From: Halopenitus persicus
GTDB lineage: Archaea > Halobacteriota > Halobacteria > Halobacteriales > Haloferacaceae
Direction of reading: 5' to 3'
NCBI RefSeq assembly: GCF_002355635.1
Contig: NZ_AP017558.1
Coordinates: 310,001 to 374,000 of the forward strand
DNA: 64,000 nucleotides
The position numbers and the translations under genes are program-made. Below are positions 27,172 through 35,837 of the stretch, piece after piece. The notes under the pieces are model-generated. The model saw only the letters and a program-made list of their open reading frames with translations. It was not told the origin of the DNA and made no database searches. The first letter of the stretch is position 1; every line of letters begins with the position of its first letter.

Positions 27172-29898
27172 GTGAACCTTCGGGGGCCGATCGTCGACGT
27201 CGGCGAGGTCAGATCGGCGTCGACGCAGTACGGCGAACGCGACTGCTGTTCGATCGGGATCCGCCCCGAGGACGGCGCGGCGGACCCGGTTTCGGTCACG
27301 CTGTGGGGCGACTGGACGCACACGGCCGAGCACGCCGAGATCGGGATGGAACTGCTCGTGACGGATGCCGAGGCGGGCGAGTACCGCGGGGAGACGACCT
27401 ACTCGACGACCGGCGACTCGGCCGTCGTGCTCGAGCCGGACTTCCTCGTGGACGTGACCGGGCTCCGGTCGTGGGTCCAGTGTCCCCGGATGTACTATTT
27501 AAATAAGCTGTCCGGGATCCCGCTGAACTACCCGGTGGTCAAGGGGACGATCGTTCACGAGGTGTTCGGCGATCTGCTCCGCGGGGTCGATCTGGAGGCG
27601 TCGATCGCCGACCGCGTCGCCGAGGCCGGCCTCGAGCTCGGGATCCTGGGGTACGACGCCGCGGACGTGATCGACGAGGTCCGGCGCAACGCCGCCGCGA
27701 TCGACGGTTGGCTGGCACAGGGAACCCTGACCGACGGCGACGACTGGCGCTCGGAGTACACGCTGATATCGCCGACCTACGGGCTGAAGGGGCGAGCCGA
27801 CGCGATCCGGCGGGGGATGCCGGTCGAGCTGAAGACCGGCAAGAACACGAACCGCGAGCCCCGGTTTCAGGACAAGATCCAGGCCGCCTGTTACGGGCTG
27901 CTGCTCGCGGAACACGACCAGCAACCCGATACCGGCACGCTGTTGTACACGAAGAACACCGCCCTGGACCGGACCGAGGCCACCGGGGACCTCTCGCCGG
28001 CAAAGGAGTTCTCGATCGGCGACGGGCTGCTCGATTTCGTGGTCCGCACCCGAAACGAGCTCGCCGCCATGGAGTGGCACGCGCTCAACGGCACCGGCGA
28101 CCAGCCGGGCATCCCGACCGGCTACGAGGCGGACGCGACCTGTCAGTACTGTTTCGAGCAGGACACCTGTATGGTCGTCTCCGGCCGGCTGAACCAGGAG
28201 TCGAAGGCCGGGCAGATCGGCGCGCCGCTGCCCGCCGAGGAGCGCGACTACGTGGACCGATTCTACCGCGCGATCGAGGCGGAGCGGCGGGAGACGCACG
28301 CGGAGTACCGGAAGCTCTGGGAACAGTCGCCGGCGGAGCGGGCCGACGACGACCGGGCGCTGATCGACCTCGAGCCCGTCTCCGAGACCGAGATCGAGGG
28401 CGGCCAGTGGCGGCTCGAGGCTCGCAAGCCCGGTGCCGCGGTCTCGAAGCTCCGGGAGGGCGACGTCGCACTCGCCTCCGACGGGGATCCGATCGCCGGG
28501 GACGCCGAGCTCGGGCGGATCCGGTCGCTCGGGGAGACCGTGGTCGTCGAGACCGACGAGCCGGTTCCCCTCCGGCGGCTCGACGTCTACCCCTCGGAGA
28601 TCTCGGTCGACCGGATGCTCACCGCGGTCCACGACGCGATCCTGAAGGGCGACGACCGCCGCAAGGACGTGCTGTTCGACCGGCGCGAGCCGGCCTTCTC
28701 CGGCCCCGAGCGGGAGTGGATCGCCAACAACGACGCGCAAAACGACGCCGTGAACCTGGCGACGACCGCGGCGGATCTCGCGCTGATCCACGGCCCGCCC
28801 GGCACCGGAAAGACCTACACCATCGCCCGGGCGATCGAGGCCCTCGTGGCCGACGGCAACCGGGTGCTGCTCGCGGCGTTCACGAACCGCGCGGTCGACA
28901 ACGCACTGGCGGCGCTGCGGGACGGAACGGGTGCAGGGGGCGAGGCCGGAGGCCCGGACGGCGAGAGCGGGCTCGCGGTTCCCGACGAGGACGTCGTCCG
29001 CGTCGGCACCGAGACCGGGGTTCGCGGGGACATGCAGGACGTTCGGCTCCGCCAGCGGGGGAATCCGACCGACCGCGCGCGGGAGCTGGAGTCGGCCCCG
29101 GTCGTGGCCGCCACGACCGCCGCCTGCGGCTCCCGCGAGCTGCGCGAGCAGTCCTTCGACGTGGCGCTGGTCGACGAGGCCTCCCAGCTCACCGAGCCGA
29201 GCACCCTCGCGGCGATCTCGCTGGCCAACCGGTTCGTCCTCGTCGGCGACCACGAACAGCTCCCGCCGGTGGTCCGGGCCGAGAACGACCTTCGGCGCTC
29301 GCTGTTCGAGCGGCTCGTCGAGACGTATCCCGAGGCGAGCGTGATGCTCGACCGCCAGTACCGGATGAGCCAGCGGATCCAGGCGTTCGCCTCTCGGGAG
29401 TTCTACGACGGAGCGCTCCGTCCCGCGACCGGCGCGGTCGCCGCCCAGTCGGTGGCCGATCTCGTCGCCGATCTCGGCGATCTTCCGCCGGAGCTCCGGC
29501 GGGACGTCACCCTCATCGACCCCGACGGAACCCGGGACGGCAACCGGAACGTTCGCGAGGCCGAGCGCGTCGCGGAGATCGTCGACGCGTACGTCGCCGC
29601 GGGGGTCGACCCCGACGACATCGGCGTCATCGCGCCGTTCCGCGCGCAGGTGGCCGAGATCGGACGCCGGACCGACGTGACCGTCGACACCGTCGACCGG
29701 TTCCAGGGCTCCAGCAAGCCGGTGATCGTGGTCTCGCTCGTCGCGTCCGGGGAGCTCGACGGGCCGATCTTCGAGGACCATCGCCGCATCAACGTCGCAC
29801 TCACGCGGGCGAAGCAGGCCCTCGTGCTGGTCGGGGACCGGACGGCGCTCCGGTCTGACCCCTTCTATGCCCGGATGGTCGAGTGGGCCGACCGGTAA
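27172..29898 (+). CDS. dna2: Dna2-like nuclease-helicase (Cas4-type nuclease + SF1 helicase)
   Basis: 908-residue protein. The N-terminal part has the Fe-S nuclease layout of Cas4/AddB/Dna2: WVQCPRMYYLNKL supplies the first Cys, GRADAIRRGMPVELKTGK the RecB motif (D, E, K), and CQYCFEQDTC the three distal Cys. The C-terminal SF1B helicase has Walker [43 protein letters not shown] and VALTRAK. This fits Dna2, which processes flaps and broken ends. GTG 27172 is chosen: it lies about 27 nt after a T-rich TATA-like box, and the upstream ATG frame is not conserved-looking. Confidence 0.9.
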   Translation: MNLRGPIVDVGEVRSASTQYGERDCCSIGIRPEDGAADPVSVTLWGDWTHTAEHAEIGMELLVTDAEAGEYRGETTYSTTGDSAVVLEPDFLVDVTGLRSWVQCPRMYYLNKLSGIPLNYPVVKGTIVHEVFGDLLRGVDLEASIADRVAEAGLELGILGYDAADVIDEVRRNAAAIDGWLAQGTLTDGDDWRSEYTLISPTYGLKGRADAIRRGMPVELKTGKNTNREPRFQDKIQAACYGLLLAEHDQQPDTGTLLYTKNTALDRTEATGDLSPAKEFSIGDGLLDFVVRTRNELAAMEWHALNGTGDQPGIPTGYEADATCQYCFEQDTCMVVSGRLNQESKAGQIGAPLPAEERDYVDRFYRAIEAERRETHAEYRKLWEQSPAERADDDRALIDLEPVSETEIEGGQWRLEARKPGAAVSKLREGDVALASDGDPIAGDAELGRIRSLGETVVVETDEPVPLRRLDVYPSEISVDRMLTAVHDAILKGDDRRKDVLFDRREPAFSGPEREWIANNDAQNDAVNLATTAADLALIHGPPGTGKTYTIARAIEALVADGNRVLLAAFTNRAVDNALAALRDGTGAGGEAGGPDGESGLAVPDEDVVRVGTETGVRGDMQDVRLRQRGNPTDRARELESAPVVAATTAACGSRELREQSFDVALVDEASQLTEPSTLAAISLANRFVLVGDHEQLPPVVRAENDLRRSLFERLVETYPEASVMLDRQYRMSQRIQAFASREFYDGALRPATGAVAAQSVADLVADLGDLPPELRRDVTLIDPDGTRDGNRNVREAERVAEIVDAYVAAGVDPDDIGVIAPFRAQVAEIGRRTDVTVDTVDRFQGSSKPVIVVSLVASGELDGPIFEDHRRINVALTRAKQALVLVGDRTALRSDPFYARMVEWADR

Positions 29899-29993
29899 CC
29901 CGGTCTTCACGGCGGCTGGCGGCGTGCCTCCGGGATCCCCCCGTCGCTCGCCGGACACGAGCGATTTAAGCGGCGTCCGTGGTACCCTCGGAT

Positions 29994-30833
29994 ATGACCA
30001 CGACGCGGGGCCTCCGGAGCAAGGCCGGCGAGGAGCCGATCACGATGTTGACGGCCTACGACGCGCCGACGGCGTCGATCATCGAGGAGGCGGGCATCGA
30101 TATCATCCTCGTGGGCGACAGCATGGGCAACGCCGTGCTCGGGTACGACTCGACGATCCCGGTCACGATGGACGACGTCGCCAGCCGGACCGGCGCGGTC
30201 GCGCGCGCGACCGAGGACACCCTGGTCGTCGCCGACCTCCCGTTCCTCTCGTTCGGTGCCGACGAGGCGGAGTCGATCCACAACGCCGGACGGCTTTTAA
30301 AGGAGGAGGGCGCCGACGCCGTGAAGATCGAGAGCGGCGACCACACGGTCGCGCTGACCGAGGCGCTCGTCGACGTCGGCATCCCGGTGATGGGCCACCT
30401 CGGCTTGACGCCCCAACACGTCAACGAACTCGGCTACGCCCGGCAGGGAACCGACCGGGAGGCCGCCGAGTCGATCATCGAGCTGGCCGAGGCCCACGAG
30501 GCGGCCGGCGCGTTCGCGCTCGTTCTCGAACACGTTCCGGCCAACCTCGCCGCGACGATCACCGACCGCCTCGAGATCCCGACGATCGGGATCGGTGCCG
30601 GGCCCGACTGCGACGGGCAGGTGCTCGTGATCACTGACGTGCTCGGGCTGAACGACTGGTCGCCGTCCTTCTCCGAGCAGTTCGGCGACGTCGGCGCGGA
30701 GACCCGCCGGGCCGTGGCGGCGTACCGTGATGCGGTGACCGACGGGGAGTTCCCGGCCGACGAACACAGCTACGTCGAGGAGGATATCGAGGGGATCGCC
30801 GACGGCGACGACGAGGATCGCCTCGACGAGTGA
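29994..30833 (+). CDS. panB: 3-methyl-2-oxobutanoate hydroxymethyltransferase
   Basis: 279-residue TIM-barrel enzyme making ketopantoate from 2-oxoisovalerate and methylene-tetrahydropterin, first step of the pantoate branch of CoA synthesis. Family motifs: MLTAYDAPTASIIEEAGID, VGDSMGNAVLGYDST (metal Asp), DLPFLSFG, VMGHLGLTPQ and IPTIGIGAGPDCDGQVLV. Ends in an acidic tail. TATA-like GATTTAAG sits about 27 nt upstream of ATG 29994 (leaderless). Confidence 0.96.
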   Translation: MTTTRGLRSKAGEEPITMLTAYDAPTASIIEEAGIDIILVGDSMGNAVLGYDSTIPVTMDDVASRTGAVARATEDTLVVADLPFLSFGADEAESIHNAGRLLKEEGADAVKIESGDHTVALTEALVDVGIPVMGHLGLTPQHVNELGYARQGTDREAAESIIELAEAHEAAGAFALVLEHVPANLAATITDRLEIPTIGIGAGPDCDGQVLVITDVLGLNDWSPSFSEQFGDVGAETRRAVAAYRDAVTDGEFPADEHSYVEEDIEGIADGDDEDRLDE

Positions 30834-30887
30834 ACGCGAGGGACGGTGAGCGCAACTGCGGACGACGCAGGATCGCGGTCCGCCGAT

Positions 30888-31607
30888 CTACTCCCGTGCG
30901 TCGACCGTGCCGGCGGCCGCCCCCTCGCCGTCTCGGTCGACGTCGGCGCCGTCCAGGTCCGGCTCGGCGTCGATCCGCGGCGGGAGGTCGTCGATGAAGC
31001 GTTTGATTATCTCCTCCTCCGCGCGATGGAGCGTCTCGCTGCAGGTCGATTTGGCGATCCCGACGTGGTCGGCGAGCTCGGTGAGCGAACACTCGCGGGG
31101 CGTGTCGTAGTAGCCGAGTTCCACGGCGGTGAGCAGAAGTCGCTGTTGGTTCTCGGTGAGGACCTGGCTCGGCTGGAGTCGCTCCTGGATGTACTCGATG
31201 CGGAAGTCCATCTCCAGCTCCTGGAACTGCCGGCCGAGCTCGGAGAGGCGGTCGTGGGCCCCCGTGACGTCGATCGTCGCCTCCCCGTCCTGGATCTCGA
31301 TGGGCATCTCGATGGGGATCCCCGACCGCTTGGCCGCGACCAACAGCATCGGCGCGGTCGTCTCGAACTGGACGGTCGCCTCCGTGTCGGTCCGCTGCAT
31401 CAGCGACATGTCGGTGACGACCGCGTGCTCGCGCATGTCCTCGAGGACCGCGTCGAGGTCTGACGCCGAGATCCACACGAGCGCGAACCCGGGACCGTCG
31501 CCGGGCAGCGCCGCGAGTACCTGAAACGTCGCGTCGGGGTGTGCGCGCGAGACGTCCGCGACCCACGGCCCCTCGGGCATCTCGACGACGAGGCGTGCTT
31601 GTGTCAT
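30888..31607 (-). CDS. HTH-10 family transcriptional regulator (Bat-like)
   Basis: 239-residue regulator. The N-terminal 150 residues form the sensor-like region seen in haloarchaeal HTH-10 proteins; the C-terminal domain carries LTENQQRLLLTAVELGYYDTPRECSLTELADHVGIAKSTCSETLHRAE-type helices (the bacterio-opsin-activator HTH, residues about 155-215). The last 25 residues are low complexity. No nearby target is evident. Convergent with panB, 54 bp away. Confidence 0.9.
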   Translation of the reverse strand: MTQARLVVEMPEGPWVADVSRAHPDATFQVLAALPGDGPGFALVWISASDLDAVLEDMREHAVVTDMSLMQRTDTEATVQFETTAPMLLVAAKRSGIPIEMPIEIQDGEATIDVTGAHDRLSELGRQFQELEMDFRIEYIQERLQPSQVLTENQQRLLLTAVELGYYDTPRECSLTELADHVGIAKSTCSETLHRAEEEIIKRFIDDLPPRIDAEPDLDGADVDRDGEGAAAGTVDARE

Positions 31608-31768
31608 TGTGTGGTCTCCTGTCGTGTGCTCGACCGTCGCACCGGCTGCGTGCGTGACGACCCGTATCGGGACCGATCGTCCCCGGATCGTAAGTATGTA
31701 TCCGTCGAATTTCACGCCCCCGCGTGGAGCGCTTGCGACCGCGGCCGACGACCGCGGCCGTACTTGAC

Positions 31769-31850
31769 GACGACCGCTCCCGACGACGACCGCGATCGCT
31801 AGCGACGACCGCTCCCGACGACGACCGCGATCGCTAGCGACGACCGCTTA
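31769..31850. repeat. 35-bp repeat, two full copies plus the halocyanin gene end
   Basis: Units at 31769-31803 and 31804-31838, then a partial copy from 31839 that runs into the last codons and TAA stop of the minus-strand halocyanin gene. The unit is a diverged copy of that gene's 3' end plus downstream bases, with the stop position altered. Confidence 0.85.
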
Positions 31851-32381
31851 CTCGACGACGATCGCGCCCTTCATCCCGACCGCCTCGTGGGGCGTACAGA
31901 CGTACGTGTACGTCCCCGCGCTCTCGAAGGTGTGCTCGAAGGTGTAGCCCTCCTCGTCGGTCCGCTCGGACTCGAAGGATCCGTCCTCGGCGGCGACGTT
32001 GTGCTGGCCGCCCTGGCCGGTCCACTCCCAGGTCACCGTGGTGCCGGTCGAGACCGCCACCGCGGGCGGGGCGAACTGCAATCCGTCGCCAGCCCCGACG
32101 TCGACCGTGACGCCGTCGGCGTCGCGGCGGTCGAGCGTCTGTCCCTCGTAGTTGCTCACGTCGTCGAACCAGCCGTCGTAGTTCGGCTCCTCGGAGAGGT
32201 ATTCGCTTCCGCCACCGTTGCCGTTCCCGCCACCGTTGCCGCCGCCGTTGCCGTTGCCGCCGCCGTTGCCGTTGCCGCCGCCCGAGCAGCCCGCGAGCAG
32301 CGTCGCGCCGACCGCCGCGGTCGCCGAGAGATACGTTCGCCGATCGAGGCTTCGTCCCGCGTTCCGTGTTCGGTCGCTCAT
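31848..32381 (-). CDS. halocyanin (Tat lipoprotein blue copper protein)
   Basis: 177-residue electron carrier. Tat motif DRRTYLSATAAVG and lipobox LLAGC (Cys near residue 32) show export and lipid anchoring. A Gly/Asn linker (GGGNGNGGG repeats) follows, then a plastocyanin-like domain with ligands in GGQHNVA and YVCTPHEAVGMKG. The sequence of the copper domain closely parallels the halocyanin at 15315, but here the anchor is N-terminal rather than C-terminal. A 12-bp motif shared with that gene lies 69 bp upstream. Confidence 0.94.
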   Translation of the reverse strand: MSDRTRNAGRSLDRRTYLSATAAVGATLLAGCSGGGNGNGGGNGNGGGNGGGNGNGGGSEYLSEEPNYDGWFDDVSNYEGQTLDRRDADGVTVDVGAGDGLQFAPPAVAVSTGTTVTWEWTGQGGQHNVAAEDGSFESERTDEEGYTFEHTFESAGTYTYVCTPHEAVGMKGAIVVE

Positions 32382-32450
32382 AAACAGGTGGTCCTATCAT
32401 CGCCGTCGGTATAGGGGAAGCGGTTGGTTCCCATCGGCTGAGGACGTCAC

Positions 32451-32462
32451 CGAACATATTCG
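32451..32462 (-). promoter_or_regulatory. halocyanin promoter motif, copy 2
   Basis: CGAACATATTCG on the plus strand, i.e. CGAATATGTTCG in gene orientation, 69 bp before the halocyanin ATG at 32381. Identical to the word at 15238-15249. Confidence 0.55.
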
Positions 32463-32505
32463 TTCGTCGAGCCCCTCGGCGGGCTCCGATCGCGACTCGC
32501 CGTCC

Positions 32506-32847
32506 TCACTCCGCCAGCCAGTCGGGGTCGAGGCGGGGCGGCGAGAAGACGTCGTACCCCTCCACGGGCACGTCGCCGCGGTTGACCGCCGCGTGCGGTT
32601 CGTCGCCGGGAATGACGTACGACTCGCCCGCGCTAACGGGTCGTTCCTCGCCGGCGATCAGGAACGTCAGCGTCCCGGCGGTGACCACGCCGGCCTGTTC
32701 GTGATCGTGCCGGTGCTCCGGCACCGTCGCGCCCGGCTCGATCGTGAATCCCTGGACGCTCGTGTGTTCGCCCGCGGCTTCCTGGGTCAGATGGACGCCG
32801 TCGGCGGCCTCGGTCGCCTCGACGTCCGCGTCGGTGACGATCTCCAT
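32506..32847 (-). CDS. single-domain cupin protein
   Basis: 113-residue small beta-barrel protein. Cupin motif 1 is PEHRHDHEQAGVVTAGTL with metal-binding His/Glu residues, and motif 2 is VIPGDEPHAAVN. It could bind a metal and a small ligand; no specific reaction can be assigned. Divergent from bolA. Confidence 0.88.
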   Translation of the reverse strand: MEIVTDADVEATEAADGVHLTQEAAGEHTSVQGFTIEPGATVPEHRHDHEQAGVVTAGTLTFLIAGEERPVSAGESYVIPGDEPHAAVNRGDVPVEGYDVFSPPRLDPDWLAE

Positions 32848-32924
32848 ACCGGATCGACGGCGAGGTCGCTGAAAAACCCTCGGCGTCCCGCGCCGTTTTT
32901 ACCCCGGCGACGCGATCGCTGGGT

Positions 32925-33239
32925 ATGGAACTGGACGCGATCGAGGACCTGATCGAGGCGGAGATCCCCGACGCCGTCGCGAGCGTCACGCGACCGCGCG
33001 TACATAACGACGAGGACGAGGACGACCACTACGCGGCCACGATCGTCTCGCCTGCCTTCGAGGGGCTCTCGCTCGTCGACCAGCATCAGCGCGTCTACGA
33101 CGCGCTGGGCGAGCACATGACGACGGACATCCACGCGATGGAGCTGCAGACGTACACCCCGAGCGCGTACGCCGACCACGGGGACGGCGCGCTCGACCAC
33201 GAACTGCGCGAGGCCGGACTGCTGCCCCTTGAGGAGTAG
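32925..33239 (+). CDS. BolA-family protein
   Basis: 104-residue protein with the BolA fold order: N-terminal helix, then DDHYAATIVSPAFEGLSLVDQHQRVYDAL, matching the family signature around the conserved His and the turn before the second helix. BolA proteins partner with monothiol glutaredoxins in Fe-S handling in other organisms; no glutaredoxin is adjacent here. TATA-like GTTTTTACC lies about 28 nt upstream of the ATG. The gene ends CTT GAG GAG TAG, and this end is copied in the repeat that follows. Confidence 0.88.
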   Translation: MELDAIEDLIEAEIPDAVASVTRPRVHNDEDEDDHYAATIVSPAFEGLSLVDQHQRVYDALGEHMTTDIHAMELQTYTPSAYADHGDGALDHELREAGLLPLEE

Positions 33240-33284
33240 GCCGTCGTCGAGGAGTAGGCCGTCGTCGAGGAGTAGGTCGTCGAG
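33231..33284. repeat. 18-bp x3 repeat copying the bolA stop
   Basis: Units at 33231, 33249 and 33267 start GAGGAGTAGG; each contains the bolA ending GAG GAG TAG. The period is six codons, so each copy restates Glu-Glu-stop in the same frame. Confidence 0.93.
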
Positions 33285-33346
33285 CGTGTCGGTTCGCGCC
33301 GGCGCGTTTCAGTAGGTTTTACGCGCTTGACCCACCACGGGCGCGT

Positions 33347-34753
33347 ATGGGAGACGACTACCGGATCGAATCGGACAGCCTCGGAGAGATGCAGGTCCCG
33401 GCGGACGCCTACTGGGGCGCACAGACCCAGCGTGCCGTCGAGAACTTCCCGATCTCGGGGATCACCTTCGGTCGACGGTTCGTCCGCGCGCTCGGGATCG
33501 TCAAGAAGTCCGCGGCGCAGGCCAACCGTGACCTCGGGCTGCTTGAGGAGGAGACGGCCGCGGCGATCGTCGAGGCGGCCGACGAGGTCATCGCGGGCGA
33601 GCACGACGACCAGTTCCCCGTCGACGTGTTCCAGACCGGCTCGGGCACCTCCTCGAACATGAACGCCAACGAGGTCATCGCCAACCGGGCCGCCGAGATC
33701 GCCGGCGCGGAGATCGGCGACCGCGTCGTGCACCCCAACGACCACGTCAACTACGGGCAATCGAGCAACGACGTGATCCCGACCGCGATGCACGTCGCCG
33801 CCCTCGAGGCGGTCGAGAAGGATCTCATCCCGGGGCTCGAAACGCTCCGGACGGCCCTCGAGGAGGCCGAAACCGAGTTCGACGGCGTCGTCAAGACGGG
33901 GCGAACCCACCTCCAGGACGCGACGCCGATCCGGCTCGGCCAGGAGTTCGGCGGCTACCGGACGCAGGTCGAGAAGGGCATCAAGCGTGTCGGCGACGTC
34001 CGGCTCCACCTCCGCGAGCTCGCGCTCGGCGGGACGGCGGTCGGAACCGGCCTCAACACCCACCCCGACTTCCCGGAGCTGGCGGCCGAGTACATCTCCG
34101 AGGAGACGAACACGACCTTCCGCGAGGCCGACAACCACTTCGAGGCGCAGGCCGCCCACGACGCGATGGCCGAGGCACACGGCGCGCTCCGGACCGTCGC
34201 CGGGTCGATGAACAAGATCGCCAACGATCTGCGCCTGCTCGCCTCCGGCCCGCGGAACGGCCTCGGGGAGATCGAACAGCCGGAGAACCAGCCCGGCTCG
34301 TCGATCATGCCCGGCAAGATCAACCCGGTCGTCGCCGAGTCGGTTAACCAGGTCCACAAGCGCGTGATCGGCAACGACGCGACGATCAGCGCCGGCGCCG
34401 CCCGCGGCGAGATCGACTTGAACCTCTACAAGCCGGTTCTGGCGCACAGCTTCCTCGAGTCCGCCGCGCTGTTGGCCAACGCCGCCGAGACGTTCGGCGA
34501 GAAGTTCGTGGCCAAACTCGAGGCGAACGAGGACTACTGCGCCGAGCAGGTCGACCGCTCGATGGCGCTGGCGACCGCGCTCAACCCGGCGATCGGCTAC
34601 GACAAGGCCTCGAAGGTCGCCAAACGGGCGCTCGACGAGGACAAGACCGTCCGCGAGGTCGCCGTCGAGGCGGGCTACCTCACCGAGGAGGAGGCCGACG
34701 AGGTGCTCGACCCCGAGCGGATGACCCACCGCGGGATCCTCGGCGACGACTGA
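33347..34753 (+). CDS. fumC: class II fumarate hydratase
   Basis: 468-residue TCA-cycle enzyme (fumarate to malate), homotetramer. Family stretches include YWGAQTQRAVENFPISG, TGSGTSSNMNANEVIANRA, HVNYGQSSNDVIPTAMH, GRTHLQDATPIRLGQEF and the signature loop GSSIMPGKINPVVAE with the catalytic Ser. Length and order are standard for FumC, separating it from argininosuccinate lyase and aspartase. ATG 33347 follows the bolA repeat by 62 bp. Confidence 0.97.
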   Translation: MGDDYRIESDSLGEMQVPADAYWGAQTQRAVENFPISGITFGRRFVRALGIVKKSAAQANRDLGLLEEETAAAIVEAADEVIAGEHDDQFPVDVFQTGSGTSSNMNANEVIANRAAEIAGAEIGDRVVHPNDHVNYGQSSNDVIPTAMHVAALEAVEKDLIPGLETLRTALEEAETEFDGVVKTGRTHLQDATPIRLGQEFGGYRTQVEKGIKRVGDVRLHLRELALGGTAVGTGLNTHPDFPELAAEYISEETNTTFREADNHFEAQAAHDAMAEAHGALRTVAGSMNKIANDLRLLASGPRNGLGEIEQPENQPGSSIMPGKINPVVAESVNQVHKRVIGNDATISAGAARGEIDLNLYKPVLAHSFLESAALLANAAETFGEKFVAKLEANEDYCAEQVDRSMALATALNPAIGYDKASKVAKRALDEDKTVREVAVEAGYLTEEEADEVLDPERMTHRGILGDD

Positions 34754-34781
34754 GCGGTCGAGCCGGAGCCCCGAACGGCGA

Positions 34782-35228
34782 TCACTCCCGCGGTCCCTCC
34801 CGGCCGGTCGGGAGCCGCGTTTGGACGGAGCCGGGTCCCGCCCGTCGCGATTCGAATTCGAGGAGCCGCCGCTTCGTCGCGACGCCCCCTGCCGCCGAGT
34901 ACCCCCCGAGCGTTCCGTCGCTTCCGACCACGCGGTGACAGGGGACGACGATCGGTACGGGGTTGCGTCCGCAGGCCTGCCCGACCGCGACCGGGGCGGA
35001 TCCGACGGCTGCCGCGATCTCGCCGTACGTCCGGGTCTCGCCGTAGGGGATCTCGGTCATCGCGGCCATCACGTCGCCGGTCAGCCCGTCCGGAGTCGTC
35101 ACCGACAGGTCGAACGCGCGGCGGTCGCCGCGGTCGTAGGCACGGATCTGGTCGCGGATCTCGGCGGGCGGCTCGGCGACGTACGTTTCGTCGATCTCGA
35201 GCGTCCGTGACTGGACGGATACCTTCAT
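34782..35228 (-). CDS. ogt: methylated-DNA--protein-cysteine methyltransferase
   Basis: 148-residue suicide DNA-repair protein removing O6-alkyl groups from guanine. The active-site loop is IVVPCHRVVGSDGTLGGY (acceptor Cys), preceded by the helix-turn-helix region YGETRTYGEIAAAVGSAPVAVGQACGRNP with the Arg finger. ATG 35228 starts MKVSVQSRTLEI. A TATA-like TATTTATAC lies about 55 nt upstream, near 35284. It converges on fumC with a 28-bp gap. Confidence 0.94.
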   Translation of the reverse strand: MKVSVQSRTLEIDETYVAEPPAEIRDQIRAYDRGDRRAFDLSVTTPDGLTGDVMAAMTEIPYGETRTYGEIAAAVGSAPVAVGQACGRNPVPIVVPCHRVVGSDGTLGGYSAAGGVATKRRLLEFESRRAGPGSVQTRLPTGREGPRE

Positions 35229-35303
35229 GGATGGGTTCGAACGCCCCGGATCCGAAGCGGTCGATGGCTTCCGTTGACCGCGCCAGTATAAATATCGTCC
35301 GCG

Positions 35304-35347
35304 TGATCCGGATCCGGATCCGGATTTGGATCTGGGTCTGGATCCGT
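35304..35347. repeat. 6-bp GGATCC/GGATCT microsatellite
   Basis: About seven degenerate copies of a hexamer (ATCCGG / ATTTGG / ATCTGG) in the divergent gap between ogt and the rhodanese gene. Confidence 0.85.
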
Positions 35348-35426
35348 GATGATCGAGTGCACGGGCGGAATCCACGGCGCGGTCGTCCCCGAAACGGGTT
35401 AGGGCGTGAGGGACGCAGAGGGTGGT

Positions 35427-35747
35427 ATGGTCGAGGAGATCTCCCCCGAGGACGTCGAGTCGAAGATCGACGACGAGAACGTACAGATCGTCGACATCCG
35501 CGGACCGGGTCAGTTCAAGCGCGGGCACATTCCGGGCGCGATCAACGTCCCGATGAGCGACCTCCCGAGCCGCATCGACGAGCACGAGTGGGGCGACGAG
35601 ATCGTGGTCGCCTGCCCCATCGGACAGTCGTCGGTCCAGGCCGCGAAGCTCATCAGCAGCTTCGAGGCGGTCGACGACGACGCGCGCGTCGCGAGTATGG
35701 CGGGCGGCTATCGGGAGTGGAACGGCGAGCTTCAGACCGAGAGCTGA
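35427..35747 (+). CDS. rhodanese-domain protein
   Basis: 106-residue single rhodanese domain. Features: EISPEDVESKID, IVDIRGPGQFKRGHIPGAINVP and the active-site loop VACPIGQSSVQAA, in which Cys is the sulfur carrier. Ends SMAGGYREWNGEL. Likely transfers sulfane sulfur; partner unknown. ATG 35427 is chosen over an upstream GTG because it starts directly before the first conserved helix. Confidence 0.92.
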   Translation: MVEEISPEDVESKIDDENVQIVDIRGPGQFKRGHIPGAINVPMSDLPSRIDEHEWGDEIVVACPIGQSSVQAAKLISSFEAVDDDARVASMAGGYREWNGELQTES

Positions 35748-35764
35748 CGACGATCGGTCCCAGC

Positions 35765-35806
35765 GGACGATCCGGCTGAGGGACGATCCGGCTGAGGGAC
35801 GATCCG
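35765..35806. repeat. 16-bp x2.6 tandem repeat
   Basis: Copies of GGACGATCCGGCTGAG at 35765 and 35781 and a partial one at 35797, between the rhodanese and SDR genes. Confidence 0.9.
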
Positions 35807-35837
35807 TTTGAAGTGGGGTGCGATCGTATCCCACGAT

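Noticed and set aside
31538-31802. Plus-strand 87-codon frame between the regulator and halocyanin
   Set aside because: Antisense to the regulator start and repeat DNA; no start signal and no domain.
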